NCBI GenBank assembly: GCA_963697915.1
Contig: OY969103.1
Location: forward strand, 310,001 to 374,000
From: VRUE01 sp963697915
GTDB taxonomy: Bacteria > Actinomycetota > Thermoleophilia > Solirubrobacterales > 70-9
DNA: 64,000 bases
Direction: 5' to 3'
Shown: in pieces, positions 48,759 to 56,569 of the stretch
Position numbering within the stretch: the first letter of the stretch is position 1
Layout of the letters: the number at the start of each line of letters is the position of its first letter
The notes under the pieces: model-generated
Told to the model about the DNA's origin: nothing
The model's input: the letters and a program-made list of their open reading frames with translations, nothing else
Database searches by the model: none
Position numbers and translations under genes: made by a program

Positions 48759-50074
48759 GCGATCGCTACGCACAGCTGGTCAACTCGCCGCCGGGACGGC
48801 TGATCGCCCCCCGCGTCGGCCTCCCCCGCCCGGCCAAGCTGGAGCGCCAGGGCGCGGCCGCCGACGGCCCGCGCACCACCCTCGCCGGCGGCGCCCCCGG
48901 TGGCCGGCTCACCCAGGCGGTCGAGCGGCTGCTCGGCGAGATCGACGCGCCGCGCCCGCAGAAGTCCGAGAGCCCGGTCAAGGCCCTGGTCTTCGACGCG
49001 ACCGGGATCTCCGACTCGACCGAGCTGGTCGAGCTGCAGCGCTTCTTCCACCCCAACGTGAAACGGGTCGAAGCCTCGGGCCGGGTCGTCGTGCTCGGCA
49101 CGCCGCCGGCCGGGCTGCCGCCGCGGGCGGCGACCGCGCAGCGGGCGCTGGAGGGCTTCACCCGCTCGCTCGGCAAGGAGATCGGCCGCGGCATCACGGT
49201 CCAGCTCGTCTACGTCGAGGAGGGCGCCGAGGACCAGCTCGACTCGACCCTGCGCTTCCTGCTCTCGCCCCGCTCCGCCTACGTCTCCGGCCAGGTGGTC
49301 CGGGTCGGCGCCGGCGTCGCCAAGGCGCCGGACCTCGACTGGCAGCGGCCGCTTGCGGGCGTGCGGGCGCTGGTCACCGGCGCCTCACGCGGGATCGGCG
49401 AGGCGATCGCCACCACCCTGCACCGCGACGGCGCCGAGCTCGTCCTGCTCGACGTGCCGGCGCTCGCCGAGGACCTGAACGCCGTCGCCACCCGGCTCGG
49501 CGCCGAGACGATCGAGCTCGACATCACCGACGACGGCGCCCCGGCGGCGATCGCCGACGCGCTCTCCGGCGGCGTCGACGTCGTCGTCCACAACGCCGGA
49601 GTAACCCGCGACCGGACGATCGCCAAGATGCCCGAGGACCGCTGGGCCGAGCTGATGGAGATCAACCTCTCCAGCGAGGAGCAGATCAACGACGAGCTGC
49701 TCGCCGGCGACCTGCTGCGCAAGAACGGCCGCATCGTCTGCGTCTCCTCGATGAGCGGGATCGCCGGCAACTCCGGCCAGACCAACTACGCGACCTCGAA
49801 GGCCGGCGTGATCGGCATGGTCGAAGCCCTGGCGCCCGAGCTGGCCAAGCGCGGCGCGACGATCAACGCCGTCGCCCCCGGCTTCATCGAGACCCAGATG
49901 ACGGACAAGATGCCGATCCCGATCCGCGAAGCCGGACGGCGCATGAACAGCGTCTCGCAGGGCGGCCTCCCGGTCGACGTCGCCGAGACGATCGCCTGGT
50001 TCGCCAGCCCCGCCTCGACCGGCGTCAACGGCAACGTCGTGCGCGTCTGCGGCCAGAGCCTGCTGGGGGCCTGA
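48755..50074 (+). CDS. 3-oxoacyl-CoA/ACP reductase, FabG4-like
   Basis: The 439-residue SDR protein has a degenerate N-terminal half (about 205 residues, including SESPVKALVFDATGISDSTEL) of the type found in FabG4. The catalytic SDR part begins at VRALVTGASRGIGEAIA, and has HNAGVTRDRTIAKM, VCVSSMSGIAGNSGQTNYATSKAG (Ser, Tyr, Lys) and APGFIETQMT. It reduces 3-oxoacyl-CoA with NAD(P)H. It overlaps the thiolase by 4 bases and the HtdX-like gene by 1 base (TGATG). Confidence 0.88.
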   Translation: MSDRYAQLVNSPPGRLIAPRVGLPRPAKLERQGAAADGPRTTLAGGAPGGRLTQAVERLLGEIDAPRPQKSESPVKALVFDATGISDSTELVELQRFFHPNVKRVEASGRVVVLGTPPAGLPPRAATAQRALEGFTRSLGKEIGRGITVQLVYVEEGAEDQLDSTLRFLLSPRSAYVSGQVVRVGAGVAKAPDLDWQRPLAGVRALVTGASRGIGEAIATTLHRDGAELVLLDVPALAEDLNAVATRLGAETIELDITDDGAPAAIADALSGGVDVVVHNAGVTRDRTIAKMPEDRWAELMEINLSSEEQINDELLAGDLLRKNGRIVCVSSMSGIAGNSGQTNYATSKAGVIGMVEALAPELAKRGATINAVAPGFIETQMTDKMPIPIREAGRRMNSVSQGGLPVDVAETIAWFASPASTGVNGNVVRVCGQSLLGA

Positions 50075-51039
50075 TGCCGACCCGCACGCTCGCCAGCCCG
50101 CCAGCGATCCCGCCGCTCTACGCGCGCGCCGCGGCGGCGATGATCCCGGGCGCCTCGCTGCTGCCGTTCGTCCCCGGCCGCGGCAAGGAGGTGCCCGACC
50201 TGGAGCTGGCCCTGGAGGGGGTGCGCCTCGACCCCGAGGCGGTCGCCGCCTACGCCAAGGTCTGCGGCTTCGGCCTGCGCGACCACCTGCCGCCCACCTA
50301 CCCGCAGGTGCTCGCCTTCCCACTGCACATGGCGGTGCTCTCCGACGGCAGCTTCCCCTTCGGCGCGGTCGGCCTGGTCCACGTCGAAAACCAGATCGTC
50401 CAGCATCGGCGCCTCGGCCTCGAGGAGGAGCTGAAGATCGTCGTCCGCCCGACCAAGCTCGAGCCCCACCCCCGCGGCCGCACCTTCTCCCTCCTCACCG
50501 AGGTCTGGAGCGGCCACCAGAAGGCCTGGGAGTCGACCGCCACGATGCTGCGCCGCGGCGGCGGCACGAGCGACACGCCGCTCGACGACAAGAACTCAAA
50601 CTCACGCGTTTTCCCTGAAATAGAGGGAAAACGCGCTGGGATTTCGGAGGAGGCGCAAGGGGCAACCGCCGAGTGGAAGCTCGGCGGCGACCTGGGGCGG
50701 CGCTACGGGGCCGTCTCCGGCGACCGCAACCCGATCCACATACACGCGCTGACCGCCAAGCCGCTCGGCTTCCCGAGCGCGATCGCGCACGGGATGTGGA
50801 CCAAGGCGCGCTGCCTGGCGGCGCTTGAGAGCCGCCTGCCCGACGCCTTCACCGTCGACGTCCGTTTCCGCAAGCCGATCCTGCTCCCCGCCAGCGTCGA
50901 GTTCCTCAGCGACGGAGAGACGGAGATCGAGTTCGCGGTGCGCGACGCGAAGCGGGGGACGTCACACCTCGAGGGCCGCGTGAAGCCGCTCGAGGCCAAA
51001 GCCGCACCAAAACAGACCAGCGGGAGGAAATCGAAGTGA
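50074..51039 (+). CDS. MaoC-like double-hotdog 3-hydroxyacyl dehydratase (HtdX-like) with in-frame palindromic insert
   Basis: This 321-residue protein has an N-terminal hotdog half (about 1-165, LPPTYPQVLAFPLHMAVLSD and LVHVENQIVQHRRLGLEEE). The C-terminal MaoC half (about 195-300) contains GRRYGAVSGDRNPIHIHALTAK, the hydratase-2 motif with catalytic Asp and His. The two halves are joined by a linker in which palindromic repeat copy D is inserted in frame (50604-50636, residues about 177-188, RVFPEIEGKR). The frame is kept and no catalytic residue is hit. It should dehydrate 3-hydroxyacyl-CoA in the FadA2-FabG4 pathway. It starts at the ATG overlapping FabG4's TGA, and its stop overlaps the following GTG. 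Confidence 0.88.
   Translation: MPTRTLASPPAIPPLYARAAAAMIPGASLLPFVPGRGKEVPDLELALEGVRLDPEAVAAYAKVCGFGLRDHLPPTYPQVLAFPLHMAVLSDGSFPFGAVGLVHVENQIVQHRRLGLEEELKIVVRPTKLEPHPRGRTFSLLTEVWSGHQKAWESTATMLRRGGGTSDTPLDDKNSNSRVFPEIEGKRAGISEEAQGATAEWKLGGDLGRRYGAVSGDRNPIHIHALTAKPLGFPSAIAHGMWTKARCLAALESRLPDAFTVDVRFRKPILLPASVEFLSDGETEIEFAVRDAKRGTSHLEGRVKPLEAKAAPKQTSGRKSK
50604..50636 (-). repeat. Palindromic repeat family 1, copy D (inside the htdX-like gene)
   Basis: ACGCGTTTTCCCT (50604-50616), loop GAAATAG (50617-50623) and AGGGAAAACGCGC (50624-50636) form a hairpin. It is the reverse orientation of copies A-C. Flanks CTC...TGGG match the consensus CCCA...GAG in reverse. Confidence 0.93.
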
Positions 51040-52367
51040 ACGGCAACAACAAGGGAGTGGCCGAGCGCAGCATGGGCTTCGGCCTGCGGGCGCTCAACCG
51101 GCTCGCCGGCTCTGACCTGCTCGACCGGATCCGGATCCGCAAGCAGGTCGAGCGAGCGCTCTTCCAGGGCACCAAGAGCGGCTTCCGCTCGGCGACCGCC
51201 GCCGGGCGCACCTTCAAGGCGGCGCAGAAGCTGACCAGCCCGGCGCGGCAGAAGACCAGCAAGCCGCGCAGCCTCTTCGACCTCACCCCCGACGACGAGC
51301 AGCAGATGTTCCAGGAGGCGGTGCGCGACTTCTCCGCCGCCAAGGTGCGGCCCGCGGCCAAGGAGGCCGACGAGGAGCGCAGGGTCCCGGCCGAGCTGCT
51401 CGCCCAGGCCAACGAGCTCGGCATCAACATGCTCGGCGTCCCCGAGGAGCTCGGCGGCGTCATGCACGAGCAGGCGGCGACGACCAGCGCGATGATCGGC
51501 GAGGCCCTCGCCCACGGCGACATGGGCATCGCCTACGCGGCCCTCGCCCCCGGCGCGGTCGCGACCGCGATCGGCCACTGGGGCAGCACCGAGCAGGAGG
51601 CGACCTACCTGCCCTCCTTCAGCGGTGACGACGTGCCCGCCGCGGCGCTGGCGCTGCTCGAGCCCCACCCCCTCTTCAACCCGCTGGAGCTGCGCACCAA
51701 GGCGCGCCGCGACAACGGCGACTGGGTCCTCGACGGGGCCAAGTCGCTGATCGCCCGCGCCACCGAGTGCGAGCTCTTCGTCGTCGCCGCCGAGGCCGAG
51801 GAGATCGGCCCGGCGCTGTTCGTCGTCGAGTCGGGGACGAACGGGCTCTCGATCGAGGACGAGCCGGCGATGGGCCTGCGGCCCGCCGCCACCGGCCGCC
51901 TCCTGCTCGAGGGCGCCCGCCTGCCCGCCACGGCACTGCTCGGCGAGGGCAGGCGCGAGGACTACGTCGAGTGCGTGCAGCGGGCGCGGATCGCCTGGTG
52001 CTCGCTGGCGGTCGGCGCCGCGCAGGCGGTGCTCGACTACCTGATCCCCTACGTCAACGAGCGCACCGCCTTCGGCGAACCGATCTCCAACCGCCAGGCG
52101 GTCGCCTTCGCGGTCTCCGACGTCGGCATCGAGAGCGAAGGGATGCGGCTCACCACCTACCGGGCGGCCAGCCGCGCCGACCAGGGCGAGGAGTTCGGCC
52201 GCGAGGCCGCCCTCGCCCGCCGGCTCTGCGCCGCCGAGGGGATGAAGATCGGCTCCGAGGGCGTGCAGCTGCTCGGCGGCCACGGCTTCGTCAAGGAGCA
52301 CCCGGTCGAGCGCTGGTACCGCGACCTCCGCGCAGCGGGCGTCATGGAGGGCGCCCTGCTCGTCTAG
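51036..52367 (+). CDS. Acyl-CoA dehydrogenase-like protein with N-terminal extension
   Basis: This 443-residue protein has about 85 extra residues (MNGNNKGVAERSMGFGLRAL... helical, basic) before the acyl-CoA dehydrogenase fold starts at LTPDDEQQMFQEAVRDF. Visible dehydrogenase features are ELGINMLGVPEELGGV, GDMGIAYAALAPGAVATAIG, TGRLLLEGARLPATALLG, RTAFGEPISNRQAVAF and VQLLGGHGFVKEHPVERWYRD. The C-terminus ends quickly at GVMEGALLV, shorter than FEGTxxIQ enzymes. It may be a non-catalytic or heteromeric partner of the next dehydrogenase. GTG at 51036 overlaps the HtdX stop (GTGA). Confidence 0.82.
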   Translation: MNGNNKGVAERSMGFGLRALNRLAGSDLLDRIRIRKQVERALFQGTKSGFRSATAAGRTFKAAQKLTSPARQKTSKPRSLFDLTPDDEQQMFQEAVRDFSAAKVRPAAKEADEERRVPAELLAQANELGINMLGVPEELGGVMHEQAATTSAMIGEALAHGDMGIAYAALAPGAVATAIGHWGSTEQEATYLPSFSGDDVPAAALALLEPHPLFNPLELRTKARRDNGDWVLDGAKSLIARATECELFVVAAEAEEIGPALFVVESGTNGLSIEDEPAMGLRPAATGRLLLEGARLPATALLGEGRREDYVECVQRARIAWCSLAVGAAQAVLDYLIPYVNERTAFGEPISNRQAVAFAVSDVGIESEGMRLTTYRAASRADQGEEFGREAALARRLCAAEGMKIGSEGVQLLGGHGFVKEHPVERWYRDLRAAGVMEGALLV

Positions 52368-52383
52368 AGCGAAAGGCAAGACG

Positions 52384-53598
52384 ATGATCAACCTCGAGAT
52401 ACCGAAGAAGTTCAAGCCGCTGGCAAGCCAGGCCAACCAGGTCGCGACCGAGGTCTTCCGGCCGATCTCGCGCAAGTACGACGAGGCCGAGCACTCCTAT
52501 CCCAAGGAGCTCGACATGCTCGCCTCGCTGATCGACGGGATGAACGAGGGCAGCGACATCGGCGGCGCCGGCGCCGCCGGCGTGCGCCGCGACGCCAAGG
52601 ACGACGGCGACGGCGGCAACCGCAACGGCTCCAACCTCTCGACCGTGCTCGGCGTCATCGAGCTCTGCTGGGGTGACGTCGGCCTGCTGCTCTCGATGCC
52701 GCGCCAGGGGCTCGGCAACTCGGCGATCGCCTCGGTCGCCACCGACGAGCAGCTCGCCCAGTACGGCGGCAAGTGGGCGGCGATGGCGATCACCGAGCCG
52801 GAGGCCGGATCGGACTCGGCCGCGATCCGCACCACCGCCGTCCTCGACGGCGACGAGTACGTCCTCAACGGCGAGAAGATCTTCGTCACCTCGGGCGACC
52901 GGGCCGAGCTGATCGTCGTCTGGGCCTCGCTCGACCCATCCAAGGGCAGGGCGGCGATCAAGTCGTTCATCGTCGAGCGCGACAACCCCGGCCTGAAGCT
53001 CGACCGGCTCGAGCACAAGCTCGGGATCCGCGCCTCCGACACCGCCAACTTCACCCTGCAGGACTGCCGGGTGCCGAAGGAGGCGCTGCTCGGCAACCCG
53101 GAGATCGACACCAAGCAGGGCTTCGGCGGGGTGATGCAGACCTTCGACAACACGCGGCCGCTGGTCGCGGGGATGGCGGTCGGCGTCGCCCGCGCCTCGC
53201 TGGAGCGGACGCGCGAGTGCCTCGCCGAGGCCGGGATCGAGGTCGACCACGCGCTGCCGCTGCTCTCGCAGCCCGCTGCCGCCGCCCGCTTCCTCGAGAT
53301 GGAGGCCGACTACGAGGCGGCACGCCTGCTGACCCTGCAGGCGGCCTGGATGGCCGACAACGGCAAGCCCAACTCGCTGCAGGCCTCGATGGCGAAGGCA
53401 AAGGCCGGCCGCACCTGCGTCGAGGTCGCGCTCGGCTGCGTCGAGCTCTGCGGCGCCGCCGGCTACGGGGAGGACGAGCTGCTCGAGAAGTGGGCCCGCG
53501 ACGCCAAGATCCTCGACCTCTTCGAGGGCACCCAGCAGATCCAGCTGCTGATCGTCGCGCGCCAGCTGCTCGGCAAGACCTCGGCCGAACTGCGCTAA
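52384..53598 (+). CDS. Acyl-CoA dehydrogenase
   Basis: The 404-residue enzyme has AMAITEPEAGSDSAAIRTTA (FAD and substrate region), LNGEKIFVTSGDRAELIVVWA, GFGGVMQTFDNTRPLVAGMAVGVA, GYGEDELLEKWARDAKILDLFEGTQQIQLLIV with the catalytic Glu in FEGTQQIQ. It introduces the alpha-beta double bond in an acyl-CoA. It starts 16 bases after the previous gene, so the two are likely to work as a pair. Confidence 0.9.
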   Translation: MINLEIPKKFKPLASQANQVATEVFRPISRKYDEAEHSYPKELDMLASLIDGMNEGSDIGGAGAAGVRRDAKDDGDGGNRNGSNLSTVLGVIELCWGDVGLLLSMPRQGLGNSAIASVATDEQLAQYGGKWAAMAITEPEAGSDSAAIRTTAVLDGDEYVLNGEKIFVTSGDRAELIVVWASLDPSKGRAAIKSFIVERDNPGLKLDRLEHKLGIRASDTANFTLQDCRVPKEALLGNPEIDTKQGFGGVMQTFDNTRPLVAGMAVGVARASLERTRECLAEAGIEVDHALPLLSQPAAAARFLEMEADYEAARLLTLQAAWMADNGKPNSLQASMAKAKAGRTCVEVALGCVELCGAAGYGEDELLEKWARDAKILDLFEGTQQIQLLIVARQLLGKTSAELR

Positions 53599-53609
53599 GG
53601 GCGGCGCGC

Positions 53610-54278
53610 TTAGGCGGGGGCGGCGACCCTGGCGAGGGCGTCGGCGCGGAGGCGCTCGGGCAGGACGACCATCGCCCGCAGCGCCTCGAGCGCATCGCGG
53701 TCGCCCTCGACCTCGACCTCGGGCGCGCTGTCCTCGCCGGTGACCAGGAGGACGATCAGGTCGGGGGCCGTCCCGCTGAGGGTCAGGTCAGGGTCTTCGG
53801 CCTCGCCGCGCTCGGTTACCAGGGCCCCATCGGCGACGCGCATCCGGAAGGACCTGCCTTCGCTGTGCAGCTGGGCGGTCAGCTCGACGTCGCCGGACGG
53901 CTGCATGATCACCCGCAGCGCCCCCGGCAGCCAGGAGGCCTCGATCCCAGGCAGATCCTCGAGCGAGTAGAAGTTGAGTCCCCAGCGGCCCAGCTCGGTG
54001 ATCGTCCCATCCAGCTGGTGGCCGAGCTCGGTCAGCTCGTAGACCGTCGCCGGGGCGGGTGGGCCGAGCTCGCGGCGGCGCACGATGCCGTCCGCCTCGA
54101 GGTCGCGCAGGCGACGGGTGAGGACGTCGGTGGGGGCGCCGCCGACGCCGCGGGCCAGCGCCGAGAAGCGCAGCGGCCCAAGCAAGAGCTCGCGCACGAT
54201 CAGCAGCGACCAGCGCTCGCCAATCCGGTCGAGGGCGCTGGCGACGCTGCAGGACTGTCCGTAGTGACGGCGGGCCAC
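53610..54278 (-). CDS. HxlR-family transcriptional regulator with C-terminal SCP2-like domain
   Basis: This 222-residue protein has the HxlR winged helix: QSCSVASALDRIGERWSLLIVRELLLGPLRFSALARGV, then APTDVLTRRLRDLEADGIVRR and YELTELGHQL. The second half (VIMQPSGDVELTAQLHSEGRSFRMRVADGALVT... DLTLSGTAPDLIVLLVTGED) resembles a small lipid-binding or SCP2-like domain, possibly a sensor. The start is GTG at 54278. It is divergent from the MMPL gene. The palindrome at 54318-54339 between them is a good operator candidate. Confidence 0.82.
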   Translation of the reverse strand: MARRHYGQSCSVASALDRIGERWSLLIVRELLLGPLRFSALARGVGGAPTDVLTRRLRDLEADGIVRRRELGPPAPATVYELTELGHQLDGTITELGRWGLNFYSLEDLPGIEASWLPGALRVIMQPSGDVELTAQLHSEGRSFRMRVADGALVTERGEAEDPDLTLSGTAPDLIVLLVTGEDSAPEVEVEGDRDALEALRAMVVLPERLRADALARVAAPA

Positions 54279-54317
54279 GCGACCGATGCTAGCAACGTTG
54301 AGCAATGTCAATTTGAG

Positions 54318-54339
54318 ATTCAAAGCTAGTGCTTTGAAT
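54318..54339. promoter_or_regulatory. Operator-like palindrome between hxlR-type and MMPL genes
   Basis: ATTCAAAGC (54318-54326), four bases, then GCTTTGAAT (54331-54339) is a perfect 9-bp inverted repeat in an AT-rich intergenic stretch. A second small palindrome CAACGTTG is at 54293-54300. Expected to bind the HxlR-type protein. Confidence 0.7.
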
Positions 54340-54357
54340 TCTGGTACAGTCACCGTC

Positions 54358-56532
54358 GTGGGCCGCATCGCCGACCTGACCTGGAAGCACCCGAAGCTCG
54401 TCCTCGTCGCCGTCGCCGCCTTCGTCCTGGTCTCGGTGGCGGTCGGCAAAGACGTCGAGAGCCACCTCAAGGCGGCCGGCTTCGTCGACAGCGCCTCGGA
54501 GAGCGAGCGGGCGGCGGCGCTGCTCCACGAGCGGCTCGGCTACAACCCGAACCCGGCGATCGTCCTCGTCGTCCGCGACCCCGACGGCGGCCGGCTCGAC
54601 ACCACCAGCCCGACCGTACGCCGCGAGGTCGCCCAGCTCAGCCGCGAGATGGCGGGGGTCGAGTACGTCGGCCGCGTCGTCAACCCGCTGCGCGACCCGC
54701 GCGCCGGAGCGACGCTGATCGCCCGCGACGGCGAGTCGCTGACGGTCGTCGCCTACCTCTCGACCCTCGACGTCCAGGACGCCGGCGGCTACGCCGCCGA
54801 AGACGCCGCGCCGCTGGCCGCGGCGAGCTCGCTCGACGTCGCGATGGGCGGCTTCGCCCCCGGCTTCAACGAGACCAACGACCAGACCCGCACGGACCTG
54901 ACCAAGGCCGAGCTGATCGCCTTCCCGGTCCTCGCGCTCCTCCTGCTGTTCGTCTTCCGGGGGGTGATCGCCGCCGCGATCCCGCTCCTGCTCGGGGTGA
55001 TCTCGATCGTCGGCACGCTGTTCGTGCTGCGGGTGATGGCGGGCTTCGCCGACACCTCGCTCTTCGCGCTCAACATCGCCACCGGGCTCAGCCTCGGCCT
55101 CGCGGTCGACTACGCGCTGCTGATCGTCTCCCGCTACCGGGAGGAGGCCGGCCGCCGCGGCCACACCTGGGAGGCGCACCAGCGCACGGTGAGGACCGCC
55201 GGGCGCACCGCGGTCTTCTCCGGCCTCACCGTCGCCGCGGCGATGGCGGCCCTGATCGTGATGCCGCAGCGCTTCCTCTACTCGATGGCGGTCGCCGGAG
55301 CCTCGGTGGCGCTGCTCTCCGCCCTGATGGCGATCCTCGTCGTCCCCTCGCTGCTGGCCCTGCTCGGCCCCCGAATCGACGCCCTCTCGGTCCGCCGCGG
55401 CCCCGCCGTCTCCGACAGCTCCGACGGCTGGTACCGGCTGGCGCACGGGGTGATGCGGCGCCCGGTCGCCGTCGCCCTGGCCAGCTCGGCGCTGCTGCTG
55501 GCCGCCGGGGCGCCGCTGCTGTGGACGACGCTGACCGGGCCCAGCGCCGAGGCCGTGCCCCCGGGCCAGCCCTCCTATGACGCCTACAAGTACCTCGAAG
55601 CGCACTACCCGCGCGACGTCGCCGAGGCGGTCACCGTGACCGTCGACGGCGACGCCTCCCCCGCCCAGCTGGCGACCTTCCAGCGCCAGATCACCGCCGT
55701 CGACGGCGTCGTCCGCGGCAATCCCTTCACCCCCGCCGGCGAGGGAGTCGCCTACGCCAACTTCGCCCTCTCCGAATCGGCGCTGGGCGGCGCCTCACAG
55801 GACTCGGTGCACGCGATCCGCGACCTCAGCCCACCAGGGGGAGCCGAGCTGCTCGTCTCCGGCAACACCGCCGGCTTCATCGACCAGAAGCAGAGCCTCA
55901 TCGAGCACGCGCCGCTGGTCGTCGCGATCGTCGCCCTCACCACCTTGCTGCTGCTCTTCCTGCTCACCGGCTCGGTGCTGCTGCCGCTGAAGACGCTGCT
56001 GATGAACATGCTCACCTTGGGAGCGACGCTCGGGGTCCTCGTCCTCGCCTTCCAGGAGGGCTGGCTGAAGGCGCCGCTCGACTACATCGGCCCATCGGCG
56101 ATCGAGGTGACCAGCCTCGTCTTCCTCTTCGCCGTCATCTTCGGCCTCGCCACCGATTACGCGGTGCTGGTCATCGCGCGGATCAAAGAACGCTACGACC
56201 TCGGCGACTCCAACGAGGAGGCGGTCGCGGTCGGGATCGGCCGCACCGGCCGCGTGATCACCGCCGCGGCGCTGGCGATCGCCATCGTCTTCCTCGCCTT
56301 CGGCGTCAGCTCGGTCTTCTTCGTCAAGCAGATCGCGATCGGGATGGCGGTCGGGGTGATGATCGACGCGACGATCGTCCGCGCCCTGCTAGTGCCCTCG
56401 CTGATGCGCCTGCTCGGCGAGTGGAACTGGTGGGCGCCGGCGCCGCTGCGCCGCCTGCAGGAGCGCTTCGGCTTCCGCGAGGCGGAGCCGGCCGACCCCC
56501 CAGGCTCGCGCCCGGCGGCCGAGTCGACCTGA
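54358..56532 (+). CDS. MMPL-family RND transporter
   Basis: This 724-residue MMPL-type transporter has about 12 membrane helices in two blocks of six with large outer loops. The start VGRIADLTWKHPKLVLVAVAAFVLVSVAVG holds helix 1. The first block has LIAFPVLALLLLFVFRGVIAAAIPLLLGVISIVG and GLSLGLAVDYALLIVSRYREE. The second has FLFAVIFGLATDYAVLVIARIKERYDLG. The two GLxTDYA/GLAVDYA motifs include the proton-relay Asp-Tyr pair. It probably exports lipids or a lipid precursor. GTG at 54358 was chosen over 54286, which would put the operator in the coding region. Confidence 0.88.
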   Translation: MGRIADLTWKHPKLVLVAVAAFVLVSVAVGKDVESHLKAAGFVDSASESERAAALLHERLGYNPNPAIVLVVRDPDGGRLDTTSPTVRREVAQLSREMAGVEYVGRVVNPLRDPRAGATLIARDGESLTVVAYLSTLDVQDAGGYAAEDAAPLAAASSLDVAMGGFAPGFNETNDQTRTDLTKAELIAFPVLALLLLFVFRGVIAAAIPLLLGVISIVGTLFVLRVMAGFADTSLFALNIATGLSLGLAVDYALLIVSRYREEAGRRGHTWEAHQRTVRTAGRTAVFSGLTVAAAMAALIVMPQRFLYSMAVAGASVALLSALMAILVVPSLLALLGPRIDALSVRRGPAVSDSSDGWYRLAHGVMRRPVAVALASSALLLAAGAPLLWTTLTGPSAEAVPPGQPSYDAYKYLEAHYPRDVAEAVTVTVDGDASPAQLATFQRQITAVDGVVRGNPFTPAGEGVAYANFALSESALGGASQDSVHAIRDLSPPGGAELLVSGNTAGFIDQKQSLIEHAPLVVAIVALTTLLLLFLLTGSVLLPLKTLLMNMLTLGATLGVLVLAFQEGWLKAPLDYIGPSAIEVTSLVFLFAVIFGLATDYAVLVIARIKERYDLGDSNEEAVAVGIGRTGRVITAAALAIAIVFLAFGVSSVFFVKQIAIGMAVGVMIDATIVRALLVPSLMRLLGEWNWWAPAPLRRLQERFGFREAEPADPPGSRPAAEST

Positions 56533-56569
56533 GCCCCGCCCCCGCGGCCACTGCGGCAAACTGCCGCCC

